DNA of 64,000 bases from Clusia tigrina (Eukaryota; Arthropoda; Insecta; Diptera; Clusiidae): contig OV050030.1 in NCBI GenBank assembly GCA_920105625.2, positions 183,524,315 to 183,588,314 on the forward strand. Reading direction: 5' to 3'. The translations under genes were made by a program, and so were the position numbers. The notes beneath the pieces were generated by a model. That model worked only from the letters and a program-made list of their open reading frames with translations. It ran no database searches and was not told where the DNA came from. Position 1 is the stretch's first letter, and each line of letters opens with the position of its first letter. Positions 34,796-44,637 of the stretch are shown here, piece by piece.

Positions 34796-35576
34796 ACATT
34801 TAATGACAAAGCGAAACACTTCCCTGGTTATTCATTAATCAACAAACAGCTTCAAATAGAAAAACAAAATAAAAAGATCCAGTTAAAAAATATATTCAGT
34901 GCATACTTTTCCCATGGCGAGGGAAACTGGTTCTATGTCGTCTATGCCGACTATGTCGTCTATGTCCACTACAAGAAAAAAGTTTGTACAACGTAGTTCA
35001 AGATATCATATAGGCCACAGTCAGACAGTCACCATTAGTCACAAGGGTACTCGTACTTTAGAAGGCGACTATGTTACACTGTGACAGGGAGATTGCTTCT
35101 CTGTCCAATTGCAGGATAAGGAAGCAGGACCAGTTTTGCGACTCAGCGACTGCCACACAAATACGTCAAGTAGGAGAGGCAGTGATCACTATAAATATAC
35201 ATGACTAACATTGACAGAGTATTTAGACGAGCAGTTCTCTCGATTTATATATGTATTAATTGTGTCCCATAATTGGCAGGAATAGCGGCTTTGTTGAGGT
35301 CTTCCTATCCGATCCCGTTTTCACATGGAGCAATAACAAAATTTGAAATGCCTGTCGAGCTTTCGAGTAGTTAAACTATTATTTAGTAGAGAACGATATT
35401 ACCCCGTTGAACTCTGGGTAATGTGATTCCAAAATGACAGCAGTCAGTCACACGTTCCACGAACCTGCTCTAACACAAATTGGCTATAAGGGAGACATCG
35501 CTTCAACCGAGAAGGAACAGAGAAAGTACTACAGGTTTAACTAGTTCTTGTTTTTCTATATTATTATTTTCTACAG
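34796..35576. other. Unidentified 0.78-kb segment inside the R1 element
   Basis: This segment replaces the middle of the R1 element. I recognise no coding domain. Near the left junction TTAATGACA occurs twice (34789 and 34798). A TATGTCGTCTATG motif repeats near 34935-34970. It may be a solo LTR, another insertion or filler copied during repair. Confidence 0.5.
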
Positions 35577-36140
35577 GAGTGGCAAGCCCGATGGGATGCA
35601 TCCGAAAATGGCCGTCGTCCCTGATCTCCAACGCTGGATAGATAGGTCGCATGGCGAGGTGAACTATCACGTCACACAGCTGCTGACCGGGCACGGAGGT
35701 TTCCGGGCGTACCTACACAGATTCCGGCTGGAGGAATCCCCCTGCTGCGATAATTGTGGAGGCACGGAGCCCGAGGAAGTGGAACATGTCCTTTTTTCAT
35801 GTCCACGATACAGCGGTGTCAGAGCGGTACTGCAAAGAGTCTGTGGAGCACCTGTAACACCGGACAACCTCGTGCACTCTATGCTGAGTGCCCGGAGAAA
35901 TGGGACGTGGTGTGTGACACATCGGCCGTAATTATGCGAGACCTCCGCCACTTGGAGTGGCGGCGACGTTCAGGGAATCAATAGGAGGGCTCCGTTGACC
36001 AACCCACTCCCAGACGAAGTATTGCTTAACGGATATGTACTGTCTGGGAGGCGTCTGAGGAGGTGGTTTTAGTGGGTAAGAGCCCCACACTACTGGTGCG
36101 GGAGCGCTCAGTGTCTGTTTGCAGATTTCCACCTCCGAAC
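35577..36140 (+). pseudogene. R1-type ORF2 C terminus and 3' UTR
   Basis: ORF2 resumes at a SGKPDGMHPKMAVVPDLQRW stretch and includes the C-terminal finger CDNCGGTEPEEVEHVLFSC (C-x2-C-x9-H-x4-C). The frame is lost near 35925. The 3' UTR has GTTTTAGTGGGTAAGAGCCCC and ends TTTCCACCTCCGAACTAAT followed by A-rich sequence. Copy B gives the same protein and UTR in opposite orientation. Confidence 0.8.
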
Positions 36141-36164
36141 TAATAAAAAAAAGTAATAATAAAT

Positions 36165-36265
36165 AAAAAATATACATGTACGTATATACGTATATGTATA
36201 TGTATATGTATATATACAAATATACATATACATATACATGTACATATACATATACATATACATAT
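36165..36265 (+). repeat. TATG/TACA microsatellite 3' of the R1 element
   Basis: About 100 bp of imperfect TATG, TACATA and TACG repeats. Together with 32945-33149 it brackets the R1 element. Confidence 0.9.
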
Positions 36266-36563
36266 GGTAGGCACCTTGGCGTGGTGTGGGGGCTTAAGTT
36301 GCAAAGATTCGTCGGACTATTTTAACCGAAGGCGGCCATATACTTCCCCCTGGCAGGGCCGTCTGTGTTTTTAGACAGACCGACCGATGAGTAACTAACA
36401 AAGATCTACCACATGTGCGTCTGTTTTCCCAGGTTAGGGGCGGCACACAACGACGTCTGCTTTCTCCATGTTAGGAGCGATCGGTTTTTTTGGGTCTTTT
36501 GTGCGTGGGGTGGTAGACTGTAAAGAAACCCCACGTTGGAGGGGGTGTTTTTTCTGGTCTTAG

Positions 36564-37877
36564 ATGTCTGAAACAAGCAAGGAAGGGTTTACGGTGCAGG
36601 ATGTCGGATCCCCAGTACCGGCGGTATGTGGTTGGCGAGGAGGCCATCTGGCGTCGATATCAAGTAACTCGTCAGGCATCGCCGTGGTACCCCAGGAAGC
36701 GATGTCTGCTAGTGCTACTGTCTCCAAGATAACTTTGGGTAGGCAAGGGGCCTGTGTGGTGGAGGCTGAGGGGGATCGCATAGGATCTCAGCTTCTAGGC
36801 TAGCGCATAGACCACGCAACTGACGACGACTTGTTCTCACAGGTCAGCAATACCTACGACATAGGCTCGGTTGTTGAGATGCAATTGCTCAGTCCTTCTC
36901 AGCCCTCCGGTCCACATCCTCCTAAGCCGGGGAAGGAGACAAGGAAGGTGGTAAGCCTCACGAAAGAGCAAAAGGCTATAATTACTATCTTCGCAAAATA
37001 AAGGCGAAAGATCCTTTTTTCTTTACAAAAAGGGAGAAGGATCTCATTAAAAAGCATGAAAAGGTCGTAGGTTCATGCAATAAAATGGAGCAAGGAATTG
37101 TAGTGGCAAACCCTGATAATGACAACGCTTCGACCACAAGAAAAAATGGTAAGCTTGACAAGGCCACAGGTGACCGCGTAAAGGTGCCACCAAAACCAAA
37201 GCCGAGTTCTTCGAAGGAGCCACATAGCTTGGCATCGGGCAAAACTCCAAAAAGAGTTCGGTCTGATGAGCAGGCTCAGAGCCGAAGCCATCACCTCATT
37301 CGAATCACCTATTGAGCTAGAGGTAGCTATCATCAACAGAGTCGACCCTGATGGGAAGATAACGCCGAAGAAGTGGTTTCTAGTAGAGGCGCGCCTGATA
37401 GCGGAGATGGTCGGGGCTGACGGCGGGGAGCTGCAGTTTGACGGGGCCTGGTGGCAGAGAGGTGTTAAAGCCGTTGGTTGCAACAACAAGAAGTCTCTGG
37501 ACTTCTTAACGCGTGCAATTAGCGGCCTTGGCCCACTCTGGTGGGGCGCTCGGTTGGAGGTGCTGCCTCGTTCTCTGCTTTCGATCCGCCCGGTTGTTTC
37601 AGTGTGGATTCCACCTCCGGTTCCGGACCAGGAATCCATACTCAAGCTGATCGGACGGCAAAACCAGTCTCTAAATTCGGCAGAGTGGTGGGTGATCTCC
37701 ATGACCCTCTCCAAAAATGGTGTGAAAAGTGATGCGGTGCTCGCAGTGGACTCCGCGTCGCTATCCAAATTAATGAGCGACAACTGCATTAGATTCGGGT
37801 TCGGCTCTCTTAAGGTTCGCGTGCCGGGTGACCGGTCAAAAGCCAATGGAGAGGAAGCTAGAGGTGGTGCAAATTAA
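36564..37877 (+). pseudogene. LOA-type ORF1 with DUF4780-like domain
   Basis: ORF1 opens MSETSKEGFTVQDVG at 36564, has an in-frame TAG near 36801 and further breaks at 36998-37085. From 37266 an open frame to 37877 covers the best DUF4780-like domain in the window: IELEVAIINRVDPDGKIT, WWQRGVKAVGC, a RPVVSVWIPPP segment, ESILKLIGRQNQ and CIRFGFGSLKVRV. The same order of segments is seen in copies A and C. The frame overlaps the ORF2 start by 32 bases. Confidence 0.7.
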
Positions 37878-38162
37878 TTTGCATCACTCCATCTGAGCCT
37901 CGCTCAATTTATTTAAGTTCATCGTAGAGGACGATGTGGACGTAGCCCTCGTTCAGGAGCCTTGGCTTGTCAGAGGTAAGCTAAGCGGACTCGGGATGGA
38001 TTGTTATCGTCTCTAAATTCCACAAACACAATGTAGCTCAGAACGTATGTAGTGGCCATAACGGATATTAATATTTTTCTTCTTACTCCCTACATCACTG
38101 GATACCTTACAACGGTGGTATGCGAGCACAGGCACAAACCTAGTTTATTGCTAACATCCGTA

Positions 38163-39094
38163 TAAAGAGTTTTTCAAAAGAAACGCTACAAAAGTAAATC
38201 TACAGTGACTGCAAACGACGACATATTTTTTCCCGCTCTTTTGACATTTGTCTTCAGTTAAGTTTGCCATTTCATCATGCAAGGATATACGAGCCAACAA
38301 CGAGACAAAATTATTAAAATTTACTATCGAAATTCGGAGTCAGTCGCCTCAACTTTAAGAGCGCTACGTCCATTTATGATGAGGCTCATTTCTGGCTGAA
38401 TGGCGTCGTCAATAAGCAAAATATGCATTATTGGTTAGACAGCAATCCACACGTACTCCATGAGTCATCATTGCGTCCCGAAAATTTTACAGTTCGGTGC
38501 GGTTTATGGGCCGGCGGCGTCATTGGGCCGTACTTCTTCCGTGATGATCAAGACCGGCACATTACTGTGAATGCGAATCGCTACCGTTCAATGATAACCG
38601 AATATTTTTGGCCCCAATTGGATAATATGGACTTGGAGGACATGTGGTTCCAACAGGACAGCTCCACAAGCCACACAGCGAATGCCACAATCAATTTACT
38701 GCAAACCAAGTTTGGTGAACGTGTTATCTCACGAAATGCCCCTGTCGATTGGCCGCCTCGGTCGTGCGATTTGACGCCGTTAGATTATTTCCTGTGGGGC
38801 TACGTCAAGTCTATGGTCTATGCCAACAAGCCAGCGACGATTGATGAAATTCGTACGAATATCGAACGTGAAATTGCAGCAGTATCGGCCGATTTATGCT
38901 TGAAAACAGTTGAAAATTGGGTTCAGCGTCTGGACTTCGGCAAGCGTGCCCGTGGTGGCCATGCAAAAGAAATCGAGATCCATACATAATGACATCGAAC
39001 GTACTTTCACAGGAATAAAGAATTTCATTGATATCTAAAACCGGTTTTGTTTTATTTAAAAAAACTTTTGTAGCGCTCTTATTCAAAAACCCTA
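38163..39094 (+). mobile_element. DD41D mariner (rosa-type), internally deleted
   Basis: About 0.93 kb with imperfect inverted ends; AAGAGTTTTTC...CGCTACAAAAGT on the left matches GGGTTTTTG...CGCTACAAAAGT on the right, in TA context. The exact end is ambiguous by two bases. The host endonuclease frame resumes on both sides. A full element of this type is about 1.3 kb, so about 0.4 kb is deleted in the N-terminal half. I recall DD41D mariners as the rosa subfamily of tephritids; that is from memory. Confidence 0.8.
38278..38989 (+). pseudogene. mariner DD41D transposase, N-terminal half deleted
   Basis: The gene starts MQGYTSQQRDKIIKIYY at 38278. After ALRPF a deletion joins it, out of frame, to DEAHFWLNG (first catalytic Asp, about 38378). 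From there the frame is open to 38986: WFQQDSSTS holds the second Asp and LTPLDYFLWG the third. There are 41 residues between the second and third Asp, against 34 in ordinary mariners. The missing part includes most of the DNA-binding domain. The deletion and frameshift make it inactive. Confidence 0.85.
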
Positions 39095-39554
39095 TACTTT
39101 CCGTACAACGAGGAACGGCCGCCACCACAGATCTTCCGCGTACTGGGCATAGTGGTCAGCTGTGACGAAACGGGCACCGTGAGCTCTGGGGCAGAACTGA
39201 TACCAATGATAGGGGTGAGTCCATTTTTGATTACATTATCTCCACTAGCCTAACTTTATGCCACAAAGGAAATCAGCCAATGTTTCTTAGTTTTAGGGAG
39301 GAAGTGATTGACATCACTCTGGCCACTGGGTCTAATACCGTAAGGGTCAACAACTGGAGAGTATCTGATGCCTGTTCCTTTTCGGATCATAGTCGGATAC
39401 GCTTCTCAGTCTACTCCGAGGTAGTGACGCCAAGGCTTTTTAGGAACCCAAAAAAAACTGACTGGTCCAGATTCTCAAAACTGGCGAAACCAAAACTTTT
39501 TTCTCGTCATGAACATTCTAATATGCGCCGCCGCCCGATGCTGGAGTTGCCATG

Positions 39555-40594
39555 ACCTGCGATAAGTAAAGCACAGCTGTGCTTTGCTGAATCGCGGGGT
39601 ACGGCAGATTCAGCACCGGATGGCGGATAACCTTTGCTGAAATATTCAGCCGCCTCGTGGTATCACGAGCCACGAGCGGCGAGTTTTCTGATTTTCCGAT
39701 CTCTTCTTTTACCAGCCTTCAACCGGCAACAGTCGACGAACTTCGCTTGTGACTTTCATCAACTCTACATTTGGGGCGTAATCAAAGTTTATTAAATTTT
39801 CTTTTGGTTTACATTTTTGCTTTTAGCTGTGTATATTGTTTTATTAGTTTATTAATTTAGTGAACTGTAAAATTAAATAAACTGACGTAATCATATGGTC
39901 CTTCAACCCAGGATTGGAACCAGGTGAGTGTAAGTTCATAATTTTATATAATTATAAAAGTTATATATGTAGATCTATTTCTATAATTTTTATGTACATA
40001 CATATTTAAATCTATAATTTATGTGTAATAACTCCAGCTCGTAAATATATGCAATTGGTGTGTGTAAACTCGTGCATACAATTGTCGGCCACTGTGGCGT
40101 AAACAGAAATAAAAAAACGAATATTTAGTAAGACACAGTTGCACATATTTTAGAGTGGAGACATTACACATATCTTCACACATTATGCGCATTCCGCTTT
40201 AAGTTGCTCTGTCTTGCGGTACGCTGTACACACGACAGAGTAAACGGTTTCGCTGCTGCAGCAGGCACCGTTGTTTAATTTACACTTATTGGTGCGTTTA
40301 TTGGGAATTTGCTCGTTACGGTTTCGGTGGCGGCGCCGGCGCTGCGGAGTACGAATTACGAAAGTAGGTCAGTGCAATCAGCTGACGTACTGCCGTACAG
40401 GGCCGGTTCAGTGGGGCGTTTGAATTTGTGTTTGTTGGGGCCCTCGCCTTTAGAGGCGTCTTTTGGGAGCGGTTGAGCCTTCAGTCGATTGACTTTCGCT
40501 TGGGGCGTAGGCAATTGGTATTTGAAGTGTGAGCCATCGGTATTTAGGGGCGTTTGAGTTTGGTTTGTTGCATTCGTTAAGTGATTAGATCCCT
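39555..40594 (+). repeat. Probable LTR and leader of a second BEL element
   Basis: This 1-kb non-coding interval precedes BEL gag (40652). Near its right end TTTGTGGCGTAACAGATCC (about 40594) could include a primer-binding site, TGGCGTAAC. The left edge is where LINE B sequence stops. I could not find LTR end repeats because the partner LTR is absent. Nothing else was recognised. Confidence 0.35.
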
Positions 40595-40651
40595 TTGTGG
40601 CGTAACAGATCCGCCATTGAGCTTCGATCAGGGGCAGGCAAAGCAGGAAAA

Positions 40652-41870
40652 ATGTTGGCCCCGTTGATAGCAGCCGCTGACGAGTTGACGATGTTTGTCG
40701 ACCGCATTGAGCGTCGACAGACAGACAGTCACTCGTTATCGTCGCTCCGGGTCGATGAGGAGGAGTTAAGTGAGTCGTGGGCCGCTCTTAAAGTAGCGAA
40801 AGCCCAAGTGCTGCATTCGGTGGCCCTGCGCTTTGAGGCGAGTTTCGACGTCTTCAGGAAGGGGCGGGTCGTAATTGCGGGACTGCAAAAAGGTATGCTG
40901 CCAGGGAGAGGCGTGTTGAGGCGATGACTCCTGCGCTACCTGGTATCCACGTACCACCTTGCGACATTCCTCTGTTTGAGGGGACCTACAGCCAATGGCC
41001 CGCGTTTCGGGATATGTTTACCGCACTATTCATCAATAACTCGCGTCTCTCTAACGTAGAGAGGATGTATCACCTTACTCTAAAAACTCGGGGCGAACCA
41101 CGTGATATCGTAGGGAAGCTCCCCTTGACGGACGCAGGGTTTGTGCAGGCGTGGGCCCATTTACTTGAGCGATATGAAAATAAGCGCCAGCAAATCAATG
41201 TACAATTGAAGGCCTTATTGGAACTGGACCCGGTGAAGCGCGAAGATGGTGGCGAAATTAAACGCCTCCAGCGCGACATCAGCAACTGTATCGCAGCGTC
41301 GACTGCTTACGTGGTGGATATGGTGGCATGGAACCCCATGTTAGTCTACCTGTGTGCACGATGTCTGCCGGAAGTCACACTGGCTTTATGGGAACAAACC
41401 GTGGGGGGGAGTTCAGAAGTGCCCGAGTGGAAGGCAATGGATTCATTTCTGTCGCAGCGATTCCGGACACTTGAGGCGATAGCGGGGACCCGACCAGCGA
41501 ACAGTCAGAAATCAAACACAAGGATTCAGCCAAGCACGTCTCGCTAAGCTCGGGTGCAGACTCACCAAGCGAAAGTTACCCCACAGGGGTGTAAAATTTG
41601 TAAACAAACCACCCATTCGGTGCGAAATTGTCTTCCGTTCCAGGCTGCCACTGTCTCAGCACGGTGGGGTTTGGTGCGGCGACACGGGTTATGTGTGAAT
41701 TGTCTGTCGCCATCTCACAAGGGGGATAACTGCCCCAGCTCCTTCTCGTGTTTCACCTGTCGAGAGCGTCACCATACGCTGTTGCACTCGGACTCCAGGC
41801 AGAGTCGTCCTACCGGCTCAACGCCACACCCGCCATCAGCTTCTGGGGGGGGGGGGTCGCTCTAATCAAA
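40652..41870 (+). pseudogene. BEL gag with zinc knuckles (copy 2)
   Basis: The frame starts MLAPLIAAADELTMFVDRI, with a one-base slip in the A run near 40890. The next frame has DIPLFEGTYSQWPAFRDMF (40961-41017), the DUF1759 signature also seen in the other BEL copy (PQFNGDYLKWQQFFDLF). An in-frame stop at 41547 precedes zinc stretches CKICKQTTHSVRNC, CVNCLSPSHKGDNC and CFTCRERHHTLLH (about 41595-41785). The overall layout equals BEL gag. Confidence 0.75.
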
Positions 41871-41992
41871 ATGAGCACACTACCCCGACACCTCAAGCCG
41901 TACCCAAGTCCTCGTACCACACTTCGCAGCCGGCAGATAAGGCGGGGCCGAGTCCAAGTCATCCGTGTGGTCGCCTCTCCAACAGGGTTCTT

Positions 41993-42195
41993 TTGGGTAC
42001 GGCGTTAATAAATATTGAACACCAGGGAGTTTGGTATAGGGCCCGGGCGCTGATAGACTCCGGATCCGAGGGGTCCTTCATTTCAGACCGCCTCCACAAG
42101 CGCCTTAGGCTGCCGGCACACACAGTACACGCTCAGGTGTCGGGGGTCAGCAACACACTTGCTGGCACCGTCACCAAGGCGTGTCATCTTCCAAA
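41993..42195 (+). pseudogene. BEL protease start (copy 2)
   Basis: The piece GTALINIEHQG then ALIDSGSEGSFIS contains an intact D-S-G aspartic-protease triad, with RLRLPAHTVHAQVSGVS beyond. It is cut at about 42195. In the other BEL copy the Asp of this triad is changed to Asn, so the pair is a useful comparison. Confidence 0.7.
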
Positions 42196-42540
42196 ATGTA
42201 GGGTATTTTCTAAAATGGTAATTAAATGTTTCTCTAAATCAATCTTAGCTTTAAGAGGGATGAGAAAATGTTGATCTAGTATAGCGGAATAATTTATGTT
42301 ATCAAAATATCAAAATCAATCACCTTCCAAGAGAAGGTGCAAGAGACATTGAATTCTCTAGGTATAGGGGTAATTATTTTATGTGTCACTTGATTAATTT
42401 CATTTATTGTTCGGTACCAAAGATGTGTAGTAAGTTTTTGTGTGGGGAATGAATTTTCTAAAAAATTTGGTTTTATTATGCTGGTATCAGATCCGGTATC
42501 TATGAGACATTTAACTTTCTTATTGCCAATTGTAAGGGTT
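42196..42540 (-). pseudogene. Errantivirus-like protease remnant
   Basis: On the minus strand the reading gives KCLIDTGSDTSIIKPN near 42510, a clear aspartic-protease D-T-G site of the gypsy/errantivirus type. It continues with KLTTHLWY-type sequence and ends at about 42196. Confidence 0.55.
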
Positions 42541-43602
42541 ATTATGGGTAATCTGCAGGCGGAGGCATTCTGAAAAAATTTACATCTTCCTTTTCGTGCA
42601 AATTGCCGATATCCATAGGTTCGGGTTGTTGGTTAGAAAAACTTGTTTGTCGGGTTTGTCTACTATTTTGATAAGAATTTCGGTTTTGATAATTCGAATT
42701 TCGAGTTTGACTTGAATTGTTAACATTCGAGTTTCGATTTTGGAAAAAGTTTGAGTTGGATTTCTGTCGTGGCTCGTTTTTTCTTTTCAAGTCTTCAGTT
42801 TGATTATAGTTATTAAAGTTTTGTTGTTGTGGTTCGACCTCTGTTGCCAGTCGTTATTTTGGTTGAACTTTGCTCTTTGATTGAAGATGTTAAAACTTTG
42901 TTTTTGAGGGGATTGTTCGTTATTCAAAATGGGAGTTGTTTTTATTAAAAAATTTTTTATGGTCATAAGAAATCGCCCTATTGTCGTCTAATAACTTAAA
43001 TTTTGTATACGAGATAAATATATGTCATTAATATCGAATTTACAATTTTCAAAAATATTAAATAGTTCTCTTAAATTTCTTACTTTCACCGTCCGACAAA
43101 GATTGAAAATTTCCGCATAGGTTCTCCTTGGATTAGATGTTTGAAGAATTTTCGTCTTCATTTCTTCCCACGAAGCACCGGTTGGCAGTTCCCTCACCCT
43201 TCGACCAGCGTTGCCCTGAATTTTTTCATCTGCCACAATTCGGTGGCAAAACTGCACTAAATTCCCGTTTGTTCCGCATAGTGACAGACTTGCATCCATA
43301 GCGTTTATAAATGACCTTGGGCTGTGGTTTTCCGAAAGAGGTTTCAAGCGCCGAAATTTTTCGATGACATCCTTTGCGGTCATGTTGAATTGATATCCTT
43401 CTTGTTGGTAAATTACTGGTTGAGCGGCTGTTAGATTATTTTGGGTATGTTGTTGTTGCTGCTGCTGCATTTCTATGATTTCCTGTTGCTGCCTAATTTT
43501 GATTTCCTGCTGTCGAATTATCGCCTCGAGTTCTGCCACTGGCTCTGCCATTTCGCTTTTATTAAGTGGGCGATTTAAATCAAAAGCTTTGTTGCGGTTC
43601 AT
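42541..43602 (-). pseudogene. Errantivirus-like gag
   Basis: The frame starts MNRNKAFDLNRPLNKSEM with a coiled-coil, Gln-rich N-terminal part (about residues 30-55), then a capsid-like region (VIEKFRRLKPLSENHSPRSF, REL..GASWEEMKTKIL, RRTYAEIFNLC) up to 42988. After a stop and frameshift an Asn/Arg/Ser-rich tail contains PEPMDIGNLH, typical of the end of gypsy-type gag. It lacks a CCHC knuckle, as in errantiviruses. Confidence 0.65.
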
Positions 43603-43797
43603 GAGTTAAAGCCCACGATTTTCTAGTTTTATTTAGCTTCAATTTTTTTTTTTTTTTTTTTTTTTATTTGTTTATCAAAATGTTAGCTATATTTTTATTT
43701 AGCTTCACTTTTTTTTTAATTTGTTAATCAACCGAGTTTATTAATTGCACTGTTTGTTTCACTTTTAGATTCGATTATTAATATCTTTTGATATTAA

Positions 43798-43814
43798 CTC
43801 CGCCGACTGCACCA
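43798..43814 (-). promoter_or_regulatory. Primer-binding site of the errantivirus-like copy
   Basis: TGGTGCAGTCGGCGGAG on the minus strand is close to the TGGCGCAGTCGG start that I recall for serine-tRNA-primed errantiviruses. It abuts the LTR end AATT. Confidence 0.6.
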
Positions 43815-44168
43815 ATTAGGTTTTTAATGTCTTTTGACAAGAAAAATAAAACACAATTCTTTAGAATGTTTAACGTTTATTTAGTTTGTTGGAAATTTTA
43901 CGACTTTAACAGTTGTCGTGAATCTTAAGACTAACATAAAATATCTTAAGCTACCTCGTTCCTCAATTCTAAAATGTCTAGATATGCTTTATCAGCAAAA
44001 ATGTAAGGTGCATAAAATATATACTACAATGAGTTTGTGTGAGAAATATGCTTTATCAGCGAAAATGAAATGTGCATAAAGTATACACTAAATTAATTGT
44101 GTTTGAAAATATTTTCAGCGTTTCCGTTGAAAGTATTTTTCTATGGAAATAAGCTAAATGAAATGATT
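43815..44168 (-). repeat. LTR of the errantivirus-like copy with internal duplication
   Basis: About 350 bp upstream (minus orientation) of the primer-binding site. It holds an imperfect direct repeat, ATATGCTTTATCAGC...GTGCATAAA, at about 43982-44030 and 44047-44095. Repeats in this position may be enhancer or insulator-like, as in gypsy, but that is inference. The right boundary is where inverted gypsy integrase sequence begins. Confidence 0.5.
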
Positions 44169-44637
44169 TTAGCGGAAAAAGGGTATTGGGTTCCGTCTGG
44201 AACGTAACTCGCACGCCATATACTTTGAGAAATCGTCTTTTAACGTCAAGATGTATTTATTTCCCGAAACTGATTCAGGTAAAATACCTACAATATCCAT
44301 ATGAACTTTATCAAGCGACTGTTTTGGTGTGTCAGTTAACACCATTGGCATCTTTCTTAGCCTTGTATTCTTCTTGGCCTGACATTTTGGACAACTCCTT
44401 ATATATTTTTCTATGTCTCTGAGCATACCTTTCCATCCGTAGAGTCACCTAATTCTGTAATGGGTTTTCCAGAATCCCTGGTGTCCACCTAGGGGTGAAT
44501 CATGGCAACTCTTTAACACTGCCTGGATATCTTTTTTATCCTCCAGCCATTTTACACTACTGGCTGTTTGTTCATTGGTATCGAAACCCGCATTGCTAAC
44601 ATCTTTTGTCGCATCAATTTTATCCCCTTGAATTCTC
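44169..44637 (-). pseudogene. Inverted gypsy integrase fragment
   Basis: On the minus strand the frame gives the integrase zinc region (SCPKCQAKKNTRLRK) and core start (VHMDIVGILPESVSGNKYIL). The same family is present in direct orientation at about 50580-50990 (SVSGNKYILMFQDDFSKY). The fragment stops exactly at the LTR at 44638, so a gypsy element probably inserted into an older, inverted copy of its own family. Confidence 0.7.

Larger units (their letters stand above)
33150..36140 (+). mobile_element. R1-clade non-LTR retrotransposon, copy A (5' end plus 3' end)
   Basis: The leader starts at the microsatellite edge (CAGGGGGGAACCAGCC), followed by ORF1 to about 34790. The C-terminal end of ORF2 and the 3' UTR occupy 35577-36140. 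A 770-bp unrelated segment replaces the missing middle. The 3' UTR matches that of copy B (57795-57960, minus) closely, e.g. GGTTTTAGTGGGTAAGAGCC. Microsatellite on both sides suggests insertion into a TA/ACAY repeat, as in the Waldo group of the R1 clade. Confidence 0.75.
36266..39550 (+). mobile_element. LOA-type non-LTR retrotransposon, copy B, carrying a mariner
   Basis: Starts right after the microsatellite with a leader, then ORF1 (36564-37877) and the endonuclease part of ORF2 (37846-39550). The DD41D mariner at about 38163-39094 sits in the endonuclease, and the reading resumes on the far side (TSV-YFPYNEE). Polymerase and RNase H are absent: the element ends where the next BEL element begins. 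Confidence 0.7.
37846..39550 (+). pseudogene. LOA-type ORF2 endonuclease, interrupted by mariner
   Basis: ORF2 starts MERKLEVVQINLHHS at 37846. QEPW (catalytic Glu) follows at about 37957, with stops before and after. Beyond the mariner the endonuclease continues with YFPYNEE, a NDRGESIFDYI-like strand in shifted frames, EVIDITLAT and SFSDHSRI (Asp-His). The GDFNAHH-type box is damaged near 39160. Only the endonuclease is left of ORF2. Confidence 0.6.
40595..42195 (+). mobile_element. BEL/Pao element, second copy, 5' part only
   Basis: Carries gag and the start of the protease in the order expected for BEL, then breaks off at about 42195 against the minus-strand errantivirus-like copy. Sequence differs much from the BEL element at 18129-28690, so it is another family. 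GC content is clearly higher than in surrounding elements. No polymerase is present. Confidence 0.65.
42196..44168 (-). mobile_element. Errantivirus-like element, second copy, 5' part only
   Basis: Reading leftward: an LTR (43815-44168), a primer-binding site, gag (43602-42988), a Gln/Asn-rich nucleocapsid stretch and an aspartic protease (about 42530-42200). The rest of pol is missing. Gag resembles that of 17.6/yoyo-like insect elements. It is not the same copy as the pol/env remnant at 6105-8870. Confidence 0.6.

Noticed and set aside
36840..37000. Host gene exon
   Set aside because: The reading is continuous with the DUF4780-type ORF1 of LINE B in the neighbouring sequence, so it is element sequence.
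43982..44095. Possible CRISPR-like repeat pair
   Set aside because: Only two imperfect units within an LTR, in an animal genome. It is a local duplication.
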